A DNA stretch of 64,000 bases from Sphingomonas sp. R647 (GTDB lineage: Bacteria > Pseudomonadota > Alphaproteobacteria > Sphingomonadales > Sphingomonadaceae), in NCBI RefSeq assembly GCF_020177055.1, contig NZ_JAIQXT010000005.1, forward strand, positions 248,001-312,000, given 5' to 3'. The notes beneath the pieces were generated by a model. It was given only the letters and a program-made list of their open reading frames with translations. It had not been told where the DNA came from and did no database searches. Shown piece by piece: positions 1 through 8,150 of the stretch. A program made the translations under genes and the position numbers. Each line of letters starts with the position of its first letter. Position 1 is the first letter of the stretch.

Positions 1-197
1 TCGACACTCGGCCGACGCCGGCGCCGAAGGAAGATGCCGCCCATGCCGACGAAGGGCTCGCCATAGAGCGCATGCTCGGTCGCATCGATCATCGGAACGA
101 TCTTTCGCGCGAGGTTGCGCTTCCCGCCGATATAGCCGGCGGCGGGACGGACGGGGGAAACAGGGGTGCTTGACGGGTTCATTGCATACGTGTCCAT
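1..197 (-). CDS. DNA adenine methylase (D12 class), N-terminal part only
   Basis: The leftward frame from ATG 197 (or ATG 182) reads into the window edge and gives about 65 residues. It carries the start of a Dam/D12-type N6-adenine methyltransferase: the segment AAGYIGGKRNLA near residue 19, followed by EPFVGMGGIFLRR near residue 47, which is the SAM-binding FxGxG motif I of the family. The catalytic DPPY motif would lie outside the window. The gene is downstream of the portal gene on the same strand, and a proposed late activator site (335-359) lies upstream, so it is probably expressed late and may methylate phage DNA before packaging. Neither start has a strong Shine-Dalgarno sequence. 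Confidence 0.8.
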   Translation of the reverse strand, partial: MDTYAMNPSSTPVSPVRPAAGYIGGKRNLARKIVPMIDATEHALYGEPFVGMGGIFLRRRRRPSV

Positions 198-334
198 GGG
201 CCCCGCCCGTTGCGCGGGTGCGGGGTGGCTCAGTCGGCCAGCTGTGTCATGGCGAGTGCATGCTCGTCGGTTTCCGCCTTGCAGGGCGGCGACCCCCGCT
301 TCCCCCCGGCGCTATTGACGCGGCAACAGCGGCC

Positions 335-359
335 TGTTGTGTATCCGGCGGGCACAACA
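335..359. promoter_or_regulatory. 25-bp palindrome, copy A (proposed Ogr site)
   Basis: TGTTGTG at 335-341 and CACAACA at 353-359 form perfect 7-bp arms around an 11-nt spacer (TATCCGGCGGG). The same arms occur at 3559, 10398 and 16987. The centre (347) is 150 bp upstream of the methylase ATG and directly abuts the gene at 374, so the leftward methylase gene is the more likely target. Confidence 0.6.
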
Positions 360-373
360 TGAGGCCAGCGAAC

Positions 374-688
374 ATGTCGGCAGCAACCAAGAATGATTAC
401 GACGGGTCGTTTCACCGGGATCTATTGTTCGCCGATCAAATCGCTCGCGAGGCGGAGCAATACTATGCCAGCACGCCGATGCCCGCAGAAGATCGGGTGA
501 CCACGGTTGCCAGGATGGCGGCGCGACTAGCAGTTCAGCGAACTTGGGAACATGCCGCGCGCATCATCCGGCGAGTGGACGAGGATCTGGACCTCAGGGA
601 TCCGTCACTGTCTGCTTTTGCTGACGCCATAGATGGACGGAAGAGCGTCGGCTATCCCGTTCCGCCTGAGACCCCCACCCGCTCATAA
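374..688 (+). CDS. Small hypothetical phage protein
   Basis: This gives a 104-residue acidic, helical-looking protein that I do not recognise. ATG 374 is preferred over ATG 359 because GAGG at 361-364 is spaced 9 nt before it, and because ATG 359 overlaps the arm of the palindrome. It points rightward, against both the methylase and the portal gene, and its 3' end overlaps the 3' end of the portal gene by 37 bp. Such isolated convergent genes in P2-like phages are often cargo (moron) genes, but nothing in the sequence shows what this one does. Confidence 0.55.
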   Translation: MSAATKNDYDGSFHRDLLFADQIAREAEQYYASTPMPAEDRVTTVARMAARLAVQRTWEHAARIIRRVDEDLDLRDPSLSAFADAIDGRKSVGYPVPPETPTRS

Positions 689-1698
689 GGCCGGAACGCC
701 ACCGCCTCGAGGCCGACGAACTCATTCACCTCAAGCATCCGACCCTGCAGCGGTTCGATCTCGTTGAAGAAATAGATGTCGCTGGCCTTGCCGACGTCGC
801 CGAACCCGCCGCTGTTTGTCGGCACGACGCCGAGCAGCTGGGGCGGCGTGCGATGGGTGGCCAGCATATCGTCGCGGCTCGTATTCTTGATCGGCATGAA
901 ATCGTCCTTCGCCGCGACCTCGGCGATCGGGATGACCTTCACGCCATGTTCCTTGCCGCCTGGGACGTGCAGGAACATGTTCTTGAAGTTGCCCGGCCCC
1001 TTCGCGTCCTTCATCGCCTTGCGGATCGCCTCGGTCTCGGCGCTGCCAAAATCGGTGCCGTTCAGATACAGGATGAAGCCCGCATGGCTGCCGTTGTCGT
1101 AATAGCGCCGGCGGAAGATCGTGGCGCTTTCGTTGAGGAACGTGCTCTGCAGCCCGCCCATGTAATATGGGACGCCATAGATCTCCTGGCTCGGGTGGTG
1201 CTCGCTCAGCTGAAAGACTGTGCCTGGCCGGAATTCATGCTCCTGACGCCACCCCGGCACGAAGAAGAACTCGCCGTCGACCACGCCGCGGCGCGTATAG
1301 CGCGACAGGCTGTGCTTCAGCGCCATAGGCCGCCCCGCCAGGTTGTCGCGCCGCTCTAGATAGCCGTCGCCCATCGTGAGGAAATCGAGCGCGAACCGCA
1401 TGAAATCGTCGCGGTTGAGCCAGCGGCTCGGGATGAACTGACGCGCCAGCAGGTTGACCTTCAGCTTGATCGCGCTGGCATGGTGCGGCGCGGCGTCGAA
1501 CGCTCGGGCGAGCCCGTCGCGGCTTACCGGCGGCTCATACCAGCGTCCGTTGTGCCAGCACTCCATCATCAGCATGCGCCGATCGCGAACCGATTCCGCC
1601 TCGCCGAACGCAAAGGTCATTCCACGCCCGCCGCTGGCGATCACTTCGCCCTCCACAGTCTCTACCGTCTCGGCGATCGCCGGCAGCTGCTCGCTCAT
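652..1698 (-). CDS. Q: Portal protein (P2 gpQ family)
   Basis: The protein has 348 residues, close to P2 gpQ (344). It would form the dodecameric ring at the capsid vertex through which DNA is packaged and to which the tail connector attaches. Family segments are clear: the N-terminal WYEPPVS region, SAIKLKVNLLARQFIPS in the first third, GVPYYMGGLQS in the middle and HRTPPQLLGVVP near residue 285, typical of PBSX/P2-type portals. It lies 1 nt downstream of the terminase ATPase gene on the same strand and is surely co-transcribed with it. Confidence 0.95.
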   Translation of the reverse strand: MSEQLPAIAETVETVEGEVIASGGRGMTFAFGEAESVRDRRMLMMECWHNGRWYEPPVSRDGLARAFDAAPHHASAIKLKVNLLARQFIPSRWLNRDDFMRFALDFLTMGDGYLERRDNLAGRPMALKHSLSRYTRRGVVDGEFFFVPGWRQEHEFRPGTVFQLSEHHPSQEIYGVPYYMGGLQSTFLNESATIFRRRYYDNGSHAGFILYLNGTDFGSAETEAIRKAMKDAKGPGNFKNMFLHVPGGKEHGVKVIPIAEVAAKDDFMPIKNTSRDDMLATHRTPPQLLGVVPTNSGGFGDVGKASDIYFFNEIEPLQGRMLEVNEFVGLEAVAFRPYERVGVSGGTG

Positions 1699-1699
1699 C

Positions 1700-3514
1700 T
1701 CAACAGATCTCCACGATATTGCCCTGGCCCGGCGCGCCGCCGTCCAGCTCTTCGAAACTGATGCCGTTCATGATCGCCCAGGCCACGTCGCCATGGCCGA
1801 CATTCCCTGCGCGGCTACTGGTGAAGGTTACGGCCCGCTGGCTCTTGGTCAGCTCGGCATGGATCGAGACGAACGCCTCGACGATATCCATCATGCCGGC
1901 GTCGAACTCGAGGCGGCCGGCGCGGATGACGTTCTTGGTCTTGAGCACCAAGAGCGTCTTGAGCTCGACCGAATAGACCAGCCCCCGGGTGTTCGCGAAT
2001 TTCTTCGCGACCAGCTTGTAAACGGCATCGCCCAGGCCGGTCTTGTCGATCGCGATGCCGACGACATTATAACGGGTGCAGACGTCGAGGATCGCCTCCG
2101 CCTGCTCATCATAGTCGCGCCCACGGAAGCGCTTGCGCTCAAGCACACGGAACTTGCCGGATTTCGCTTTCGCACTTTTCCCGATCTCGGGCATCGCCAG
2201 GACGGCCAGCGACCCTTCGTCACCGGTCAGCGACTGTTGCGGATCGTACCCGATGACGCACGGCTTGTCGCCGAGCGGGCGCAGCGCATAGGGCTCGAAA
2301 TCGCGCCACGCATCCTCGCTGTCGACCATGCACCGCCGCATCGTCGCCCAGGGGAAGGCCGATTGGGCGTCGTCGATGAACCGACACATATAGAGGTTGT
2401 CGAACACCTCGGGCGACTTGCTCGCGCGCAGCTTGTCGAGGTCGAACAGGTCGCACCCACCCGCCGCCGCGTCTTCGATCGACACGACCTGACGCCAGAT
2501 GTCGTCAGCGCCGAGTTCGCCCGCGCGGAGGGCGGCGACATTCGCTTCGCTGACATCGACCTTGACCCGATCCGCCTTCGACTTGCCCTCGTTATACTTC
2601 TCGCCGCTCCACTTGCGGTGCGCCTGATGCTGCACCGTCGACGGGGTCGAGAAATAGGTTTCGCGATAGCGCTTCTGGCTCGCCATGCCCGACGCGACAT
2701 CGTCGGTGCGCTCGAAGTCCTGACTCCAGAAGCACTCGTCATAATAGAAATTGCCGTGCTCGCCCTGCGCGGTGCGGTAATTCGCGCCCAGGAAGAACAT
2801 CGTCGGCATCTCGAGCGGCTTACCTTCCGCGTCGTCGCCCCGATCGATCGTCAAATGCTCGCCGGTCAGCTTCACGCCAGTGACGCGGAACACGAACTCG
2901 ACGATGTAGCTGCGGAAGATGTTGGCCTGGCGCCGCGACGCCGACAGGAAGATCTGGTTGCGCCCGGTGTCGAGCGCATCGATCAGCGCCTCGCGCGCGA
3001 AATACCAGGTCGCGCCGATCTGGCGGCTCTTCAGGATGAAGCGCGTGCGCTCGCCGCCTGCTTCATACCATGCCAGCTGATAGGGGAAGCATTCGGCGAT
3101 GAACGCCTCGCGCAGCGCCTCGGCCTGCTCGACGGTGATCTGGTTCTTGCGCGGCTTCTTCTTCGGCCCGGCGTTTCGATTGGCGACGCGATCGTTGAGG
3201 TCGCCCTCATGGCCGCCGGGAGCCTCATATCGCCGGATCCGCGCGAAGCGCTCGAGCTGGCGGCCGAGCAGGTCGATATCGCGGACATCCTTGCCCGTCT
3301 TATCCGCCTTGAGGACGAGCCGGATCAGCTCGGCCGACATCACTTCCTCGGCGCGGCCGATCGGCGCGATCGATTCCCATTTGTCGCGGTGCTTCCAGCT
3401 GCGCACGGTCGCGGCCGGCACGTCCAGCACCTCGGCGATCTGCTCCAGCGTGTAGTGCGCCCAGAACAGATGACGCGCTTTGGCGCGGGGATCGTGGCGG
3501 AGGCCATCCAGCAT
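1700..3514 (-). CDS. P: Terminase large subunit, ATPase/nuclease (P2 gpP family)
   Basis: This 604-residue protein (P2 gpP is 590) is the motor that cuts and translocates phage DNA into the prohead. A helix-turn-helix for DNA recognition lies at residues 18-46 (LEQIAEVLDVPAATVRSW). An atypical Walker A follows at about 163-170 (SRQIGATW), and a Walker B with its Glu at 257-260 (FYYDE). The C-terminal half has RNase H-like nuclease acidic residues beginning with VIGYDPQQS. ATG 3514 lies 57 nt from the centre of palindrome B and has no convincing Shine-Dalgarno sequence; a TAGCGT at 3526-3521 on this strand would place a transcript start at or near the ATG, suggesting leaderless initiation. Confidence 0.96.
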   Translation of the reverse strand: MLDGLRHDPRAKARHLFWAHYTLEQIAEVLDVPAATVRSWKHRDKWESIAPIGRAEEVMSAELIRLVLKADKTGKDVRDIDLLGRQLERFARIRRYEAPGGHEGDLNDRVANRNAGPKKKPRKNQITVEQAEALREAFIAECFPYQLAWYEAGGERTRFILKSRQIGATWYFAREALIDALDTGRNQIFLSASRRQANIFRSYIVEFVFRVTGVKLTGEHLTIDRGDDAEGKPLEMPTMFFLGANYRTAQGEHGNFYYDECFWSQDFERTDDVASGMASQKRYRETYFSTPSTVQHQAHRKWSGEKYNEGKSKADRVKVDVSEANVAALRAGELGADDIWRQVVSIEDAAAGGCDLFDLDKLRASKSPEVFDNLYMCRFIDDAQSAFPWATMRRCMVDSEDAWRDFEPYALRPLGDKPCVIGYDPQQSLTGDEGSLAVLAMPEIGKSAKAKSGKFRVLERKRFRGRDYDEQAEAILDVCTRYNVVGIAIDKTGLGDAVYKLVAKKFANTRGLVYSVELKTLLVLKTKNVIRAGRLEFDAGMMDIVEAFVSIHAELTKSQRAVTFTSSRAGNVGHGDVAWAIMNGISFEELDGGAPGQGNIVEIC

Positions 3515-3558
3515 GCGCGGACGCTAGACGCGGCGATGCCCGGACAGCCCTAGCCGCT

Positions 3559-3583
3559 TGTTGTGTCTCCGCCCGGCACAACA
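3559..3583. promoter_or_regulatory. 25-bp palindrome, copy B, between divergent late operons
   Basis: TGTTGTG (3559-3565) and CACAACA (3577-3583) flank the spacer TCTCCGCCCGG. The site sits between the leftward P-Q operon (ATG 3514, 57 nt from the centre) and the rightward O-N-M-L operon (ATG 3664, 93 nt). This is the position of the divergent late promoters PP and PO in P2, where Ogr binds a dyad (TGT-N12-ACA) near -55. Confidence 0.65.
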
Positions 3584-3663
3584 GCCCCGCGTTGCGAAAT
3601 GGCCGCTTCCTCGCGCCTGTTGCGGCGACACGAAGCTGACCAGCTGCAGGAGCGCGCGCCGTC

Positions 3664-4527
3664 ATGGCCAAGACCAAGTTTTTCCGCGTCGCCGTTGAGG
3701 GTGACACCGTCGACGGCCGCAAGATCGAGGCGAACTGGATCAAGGACATCGTCGCGACCTTCGACCCTAAGACCTATGGCGCGCGCGTCAACATGGAGCA
3801 TATCCGCGGCATTACCGACAAGGCGCCGTTCAAGTCCTATGGCGACGTCGTCGCGGTTCGCACCGCTGAGGTCGATCTCAACATCGGCGGCAAGCCGGTT
3901 AAGAAGCTGGCGCTCGAAGCGCAGATCGACCCGACCGACGATCTGGTCGCGATGAACCGCGACAAGCAGAAGCTCTACACCTCGATCGAGGTGCAACCGA
4001 ACTTCGCCAACTCGAACAAGGCGTATCTGGTCGGCCTGGCCGTCACCGACAGCCCGGCATCGCTCGGCACCGAAGTGCTGAGCTTCGCCCTCGACAAGGG
4101 CCAGGGCATGAGCCTTGCCCCGCGCGTCCAGCAGGACGGCAACGTCTTCTCGCTTGGGCTCGAAACTAGCTTCGAGCTGGACGAAACCGCGCCGGCGGTG
4201 CCGAGCGATGCGCAGGGTCTGTTCGCCGCCGCCACTGCCTTCTTCAAGCACTTCACCGAGGGCAAGCCCGCCGAGGAGCCGAAGAAGGAAGAGCCGAAGG
4301 ACCCCGCCAACGACAACGAAATGGCCGCCCGCTTTGCGGCATTCGGCCAGGGCGTCGAGAAGCTGACCGCAGGCATGGCGGCGCTCCAGACCGATTTCAC
4401 CAAGCAGCTGGGCGAGGTGAAGGCCGACGTCACCAAGCTGCGCTCGGACATCGAGACCACCGACGGTGACCGCCACCGCCGCCCGCCCGCTTCCGGCACG
4501 GGCACCTACGCCCAGGCCGACTTCTAA
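3664..4527 (+). CDS. O: Capsid scaffold and prohead protease (P2 gpO family)
   Basis: The protein has 287 residues (P2 gpO is 284). The N-terminal domain is a serine protease that cleaves itself, the capsid protein and the portal; the C-terminal domain is the internal scaffold. Residues matching the P2 Asp-His-Ser triad are visible as D17 (TVDGR), H46 (NMEHIRG) and S107 (YTSIEV), nearly the same spacing as in P2. The C-terminal half is rich in E, K and A and predicted helical, as expected for scaffold. AGGAG at 3648-3652 precedes ATG 3664. It is the first gene of the rightward head operon. Confidence 0.95.
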   Translation: MAKTKFFRVAVEGDTVDGRKIEANWIKDIVATFDPKTYGARVNMEHIRGITDKAPFKSYGDVVAVRTAEVDLNIGGKPVKKLALEAQIDPTDDLVAMNRDKQKLYTSIEVQPNFANSNKAYLVGLAVTDSPASLGTEVLSFALDKGQGMSLAPRVQQDGNVFSLGLETSFELDETAPAVPSDAQGLFAAATAFFKHFTEGKPAEEPKKEEPKDPANDNEMAARFAAFGQGVEKLTAGMAALQTDFTKQLGEVKADVTKLRSDIETTDGDRHRRPPASGTGTYAQADF

Positions 4528-4569
4528 GCCACCGCCCGCCCCGCCGCTTACTAACGAGGATCCCGCCCG

Positions 4570-5595
4570 ATGCGTCCCGAAACCCGCCAGGCCTTCGACG
4601 CCTATTGCCAGCGCGTCAGCTCGCTGAACGATGGCGCGCCCGCCGACAAGAAGTTCACCGTCTCCCCCTCGACCCAGCAGACGCTCGAGCAGAAGACGCA
4701 GGAATCGAGCGGCTTCCTCAAGCTGATCAGCATGCAGGGCGTGCCCGAGCTGACCGGCGAAAAGCTGGGCATGAACGCGACCTCCACGGTCGCGGGCCGC
4801 ACCGACACGACCGGCGCCGGTCGCCGCGTGCCGCGCGATCCTACCGGCCTGACCGGTGAGGGCTACACGCTCAAGCAGACAAACTATGACGTGGCGCTGC
4901 GCTACGACAAGCTCGACAGCTGGGCGAAGTTCCCCAACTTCCAGACCATGTGGCAGTCGGTGCTGATGGAGCGCTGCGCGCTCGATCGCATCATGATCGG
5001 GTGGAACGGTACCAGCGCTGCCGCGACCACCGACCGCACCGCAAACCCGCTCCTTCAGGACGTCAACATCGGTTGGCTCGAGAAGATGCGGACCGAAAAC
5101 GAAACCCGCGTGGTGGCCGAGCTGGTGACCGACTCGAACCAGATCACGATTGGCCAGGGAGGCGACTATCGCAACCTGGACGCGCTGGTCATGGACATGA
5201 CCCACACGCTGCTGCCGAGCTACAATCGCACGCGCAGCGATTTGGTCGCGATCACCGGCGCCGATCTGCTCCACGACAAGTACTTCAACAAGGTCAATGT
5301 CGAGCAGGCACCGACCGAAGAGATCGCTCTCGAGGTCATTCTCGCGTCGCGTCGCCTCGGCGGCAAGCAGGCGATGGTCGTGCCGTACTTCCCGGCGAAC
5401 GCCATCCTGGTCACGCCGCCGAAGAACCTCGCCCTTTACTATCAGGACGGCAAGCGCCGCCGGCACATCCAGGAAGAGCCGGATGCCGATCGCGTGGCCG
5501 ACTATAACAGCTCCAACGACGGCTATGTCGTCGAGGACTATGAGGTCGCGTTCCTGCTCGAGAACGTCGTCATCCTCGATCCCGAGGAGCCGTGA
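4570..5595 (+). CDS. N: Major capsid protein (P2 gpN family)
   Basis: This is a 341-residue HK97-fold capsid protein (P2 gpN is 357). It is recognisable from the start MRPETRQAFDAYC, the QQTLEQKTQESSGFL segment that follows the family's protease-processed N-terminus, the WAKFPNFQTMW stretch, and the C-terminal YEVAFLLENV. It would build the icosahedral shell after maturation by gpO. GAGGA about 11 nt before the ATG can act as ribosome site. The stop codon overlaps the start of the small terminase gene (TGATG). Confidence 0.96.
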   Translation: MRPETRQAFDAYCQRVSSLNDGAPADKKFTVSPSTQQTLEQKTQESSGFLKLISMQGVPELTGEKLGMNATSTVAGRTDTTGAGRRVPRDPTGLTGEGYTLKQTNYDVALRYDKLDSWAKFPNFQTMWQSVLMERCALDRIMIGWNGTSAAATTDRTANPLLQDVNIGWLEKMRTENETRVVAELVTDSNQITIGQGGDYRNLDALVMDMTHTLLPSYNRTRSDLVAITGADLLHDKYFNKVNVEQAPTEEIALEVILASRRLGGKQAMVVPYFPANAILVTPPKNLALYYQDGKRRRHIQEEPDADRVADYNSSNDGYVVEDYEVAFLLENVVILDPEEP

Positions 5596-6347
5596 TGCGC
5601 CTCAGCCCCGCCCAGCGCATGATGCAGCGCCGCCACGCCAGCGTGGCGGCCGGCGGCGCGCCCCGCGCGCTGGGCGGGGCTCAGGCTGCCGCGACGTCGG
5701 AGGAGCGCCTCCAGCTCGCCGAGCTCGGCGACTGCCTGCGCCAGCTCAAGCAGATCCAGGCCCGCGAAGCCAAGATCGCCCGCAAGCGCGAGTTGATCGC
5801 AATCTTCGACCAATGGGTCGCCGGGATCCTCGACGCGCATAAGGCCGGCGCGCCGGCGGTGCAGGACGATATCGTGCTGACCATGATGGTCTGGGCACTC
5901 GACATCGAGGACCACGATCGCGCGCTCCCGCTGATCGCTTATGTGCTCGGCAACAATCTGGCGATGCCGGAACGCTACAGTCGCACCGCGCCGACGGTGA
6001 TCGCCGAGATCGCGGCCGAGGCAGCGATCGCGCGTCTCGGGCGCGGCGATACGCCGAGCATCGACTTCCTGCAGCTGGTCGAGGAATCGACCGCCGATCA
6101 CGACATGATCGATGAGGTTCGCGCCAAGCTGCACAAGGCGATCGGGCTGACGTTGGTCCGCCTCGCCACGCCGCCTGAAGGCGAAGCCGATGCCGAGGCG
6201 TCGGATCGTGCCGGCGGCATTCGCGCTGCGCTTGATGGCGCCGTCACCCACTTCAAAGCTGCCCTCCGCCGTCACCCAAAAGTCGGGGTGAAGAAGGATC
6301 TCGAGAAGGCGGAGCGAGATCTCGTCAAGATGGGTGACGTCCAATGA
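5595..6347 (+). CDS. M: Terminase small subunit (P2 gpM family)
   Basis: The product has 250 residues (P2 gpM is 247). It begins MRLSPAQRMMQRR, the family start, and continues with helical segments such as DIVLTMMVWALDIEDHDRAL and VLGNNLAMPERYSRT. It should bind the cos region and recruit the gpP ATPase for DNA cutting. ATG 5595 overlaps the capsid stop by one base; a GTG lies one codon earlier. The last third (residues about 170-250) is charged and helical and probably holds the oligomerisation and endonuclease part. Confidence 0.93.
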   Translation: MRLSPAQRMMQRRHASVAAGGAPRALGGAQAAATSEERLQLAELGDCLRQLKQIQAREAKIARKRELIAIFDQWVAGILDAHKAGAPAVQDDIVLTMMVWALDIEDHDRALPLIAYVLGNNLAMPERYSRTAPTVIAEIAAEAAIARLGRGDTPSIDFLQLVEESTADHDMIDEVRAKLHKAIGLTLVRLATPPEGEADAEASDRAGGIRAALDGAVTHFKAALRRHPKVGVKKDLEKAERDLVKMGDVQ

Positions 6348-6631
6348 GCCTGCTCATCCTATTTGCCATCCTCGCCGGTGCGATCCTCTTCGGCACCTGG
6401 CTCGAACGCCGCAGCCAGCGCCGGGTGCTGATCGTCGAGCTCAGCGAGAAAGTCACCGATCATGATGCCGAGGCTGTCGCGGACGCGATCGTCGATGCGT
6501 TCGAGGACGCCGGACTCCGCAAACCTCAACTGATCATCGCCCGAGGAGCGCACATTACGCTCACGTCGGGCCGCATCATGACGCCCGCGCCGGAAGTGGC
6601 CGCGCGCGAGCCTTTTGAAGCAGGAGACTGA
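6344..6631 (+). CDS. Small phage membrane protein
   Basis: The product has 95 residues, with a single N-terminal hydrophobic segment (residues 2-19, LLILFAILAGAILFGTW) followed by a basic stretch (RRSQRR) and a soluble acidic domain. That suggests an N-out, C-in anchored protein. It overlaps gpM by 4 bp (ATGA) in the head operon. P2 has no counterpart at this point. I do not recognise the family; roles in lysis timing or host takeover are possible but unsupported. Confidence 0.7.
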   Translation: MSLLILFAILAGAILFGTWLERRSQRRVLIVELSEKVTDHDAEAVADAIVDAFEDAGLRKPQLIIARGAHITLTSGRIMTPAPEVAAREPFEAGD

Positions 6632-6633
6632 CA

Positions 6634-6828
6634 ATGCGACTGACCCATATCATTGCCCTCGCATCCCTCGCCCTGACTGCGGCGCTTGCGAGCAGCGTTG
6701 CCTTCGTGAAGGCGACGATCGTGCATCCGCTCGAGCGCTTATTGTCCGCGTTCACCTTTGCGGCACCCTATCGCCACCACGATCATCTGATCGCAGGCCA
6801 TCCGCGCTCGCCGCGCTACGCCGCCTGA
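6634..6828 (+). CDS. Very small membrane or exported protein
   Basis: This 64-residue product starts 3 nt after the preceding gene. The N-terminal half is a hydrophobic helix (LTHIIALASLALTAALASSVAF); the C-terminal half is His- and Arg-rich (YRHHDHLIAGHPRSPRY). GCAGGAG just upstream of the ATG supports translation. With the preceding gene it forms a pair of small membrane proteins between the small terminase and head completion genes. No family is recognised. Confidence 0.6.
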   Translation: MRLTHIIALASLALTAALASSVAFVKATIVHPLERLLSAFTFAAPYRHHDHLIAGHPRSPRYAA

Positions 6829-6834
6829 CTTCCG

Positions 6835-6852
6835 GGGCCGGGCAACCGGCCC
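6835..6852 (+). terminator. GC-rich hairpin after the small membrane genes
   Basis: GGGCCGG (6835-6841) pairs with CCGGCCC (6846-6852) around a GCAA tetraloop. There is no T-run after it, so it is at best a weak intrinsic terminator or an attenuator in the 145-bp gap before gpL. A second GC palindrome (CGAGCGCTCG) follows near 6871. Confidence 0.35.
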
Positions 6853-6973
6853 TGTCACCCCCTCGCCCCGCGAGCGCTCGGGGGGCGGAACGACGGGCGG
6901 ACGGCCTCACGCCTACGCAGCCTTCCCGCCGCGATCGTCTCCTCACCCCCCGCTAGCATTTTTGGAACCGCCA

Positions 6974-7510
6974 ATGACCGGCCCCGCCATCATCTCGATC
7001 CCGCCCGCCAGCGCCCCGTGCGCCGGCGCGGAATCGTGCGAGCAGCTGGTCCATGCCGATGGTTGGTTCGCGCCGGTGGATCTGCACCATCTGCAGGACG
7101 TCATGCGCGTCGGCACTCAGATCACATTCCCGCGCCTGCGCGAGGCGGCGCTCAAGGGGATGACCGACGCGCTCAAGGATCTGGCGGCCTGGCGCACCAA
7201 CTGGGTGCTCGCTGGTGTCGAGCACGTCAGCCAGGTTCCGGGTCTGCAGCTCGACGGGGAAAGCGCCTGCTCTCATTTGTGGCGCAGCGCGGTCTATAAC
7301 TACGCCCTCGCCCAGCTCGCCGAGACCCATCGTGATATCAGCGCCACCGGCGCCGGCGACGAGCGTGCGGAGATGAAGGCGACCAGCGCCGAGGATTATC
7401 GGCGCGATGGCCTTCACGCCGTGCGCGACCTGCTCGCGATCGTGCCGTCGCAAGATCCCGACGTCGACGCGCCGCCGGCGCGGACGCGCATCGATGTCGA
7501 GCTGATCTGA
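6974..7510 (+). CDS. L: Head completion protein (P2 gpL family)
   Basis: The product has 178 residues from ATG 6974; a TTG at 6962 is possible but less likely. gpL caps the filled head so the tail can attach. Family features include the GWFAPVDLHHLQDVMRVGTQIT start region, which resembles the gpL opening, and the later LWRSAVYNYALAQLAETHRD and YRRDGLHAVRDLLA helices. It overlaps gpX by one base (TGATG), as in the P2 L-X arrangement. Confidence 0.9.
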   Translation: MTGPAIISIPPASAPCAGAESCEQLVHADGWFAPVDLHHLQDVMRVGTQITFPRLREAALKGMTDALKDLAAWRTNWVLAGVEHVSQVPGLQLDGESACSHLWRSAVYNYALAQLAETHRDISATGAGDERAEMKATSAEDYRRDGLHAVRDLLAIVPSQDPDVDAPPARTRIDVELI

Positions 7511-7725
7511 TGGCCGCGATGACCGTCCCGGCCCGCCAGGGTGAGCGCCTCGACCAGCTGGTCTGGCGCGCGATCGGCGGCGGCCCCGCCGCTGTTGAGG
7601 TGGTGCTCGGTGCAAATCGCGGCCTTGCCGGTCTCGGCCCGGTGCTTCCGGAGGGCCGCGCTGTCCTCATTCCCGAAACCTCGCCAGCGGCGCAGCGCGT
7701 CGAACTGGTCCAGCTGTGGGACTGA
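7510..7725 (+). CDS. X: Tail protein X (LysM-like, P2 gpX family)
   Basis: This 71-residue protein (P2 gpX is 67) has the family pattern: GERLDQLVWRAIG at the start, VEVVLGANRGLA in the middle and GRAVLIPE towards the end. Tail X proteins are small LysM-type domains required for tail assembly. It is translationally coupled to gpL and sits between head completion and lysis genes exactly as in P2. Confidence 0.92.
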   Translation: MAAMTVPARQGERLDQLVWRAIGGGPAAVEVVLGANRGLAGLGPVLPEGRAVLIPETSPAAQRVELVQLWD

Positions 7726-7729
7726 TTCC

Positions 7730-7957
7730 ATGGAACAAGGCCTCGTCCAGGCACTGATCGGAAGCGGCCCCATCGGCATCTTCGCGCTATATTTCTATCT
7801 CCAGACCAAAGCGGATCGCGACGCGCTGCGCCAGGAGCGCGCCGATCGTCTGATCTTCGACAAGGATCGGCTCGAAACCGACAAGAAAATCGCCGCCGCG
7901 CTGACGGTGCTGGCGTTCAAGATCACCGGAAGCATCCCCGATGACCGCGCTCTCTGA
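7730..7957 (+). CDS. Small membrane protein, holin candidate
   Basis: This is a 75-residue protein starting at ATG 7730, with one hydrophobic segment (residues 8-24, LIGSGPIGIFALYFYLQ) and a highly charged helical tail (QTKADRDALRQERADRL). It lies immediately before the endolysin and spanin genes, where P2 carries holin Y. A single membrane span with a charged C-terminus would fit a class III holin or an antiholin, but no family match is obvious, so the holin role rests on position. It overlaps the next gene by 17 bp. Confidence 0.6.
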   Translation: MEQGLVQALIGSGPIGIFALYFYLQTKADRDALRQERADRLIFDKDRLETDKKIAAALTVLAFKITGSIPDDRAL

Positions 7958-8150
7958 GCCCGGGCCCGATCTGGCGCGCGCCGCCGATCGCCTGATGGCC
8001 GCGTGCCTCAAAGCCGCGTGCATCCGCGTCGCGTCCGATGCGCCGTCGACCGCGGCGATCGACGGGCTCGACGCCGGCGTTTGCGCGCTCGCCCAAACCT
8101 ATGACCGAGCGGCTGCACGCCCCCGCCGCACCAAGAGGAGCAAGCCATGA
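7941..8150 (+). CDS. Small hypothetical protein in the lysis cassette
   Basis: The product is 69 residues, Ala-rich and helical, with a basic C-terminus (RPRRTKRSKP) and three cysteines. It overlaps the candidate holin by 17 bp and the endolysin by 4 bp (ATGA), so it is translated as part of the lysis cassette. I see no transmembrane segment and recognise no family. Confidence 0.55.
   Translation: MTALSEPGPDLARAADRLMAACLKAACIRVASDAPSTAAIDGLDAGVCALAQTYDRAAARPRRTKRSKP

Noticed and set aside
1454..3553. Long open frame on the + strand opposite the terminase gene (699 codons)
   Set aside because: It is a shadow frame created by the high-GC codon pattern of the terminase gene on the other strand; the product has no recognisable domain.
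3550..5466. 638-codon - strand frame across scaffold and capsid genes
   Set aside because: It overlaps two certain phage genes on the other strand and has no domain.
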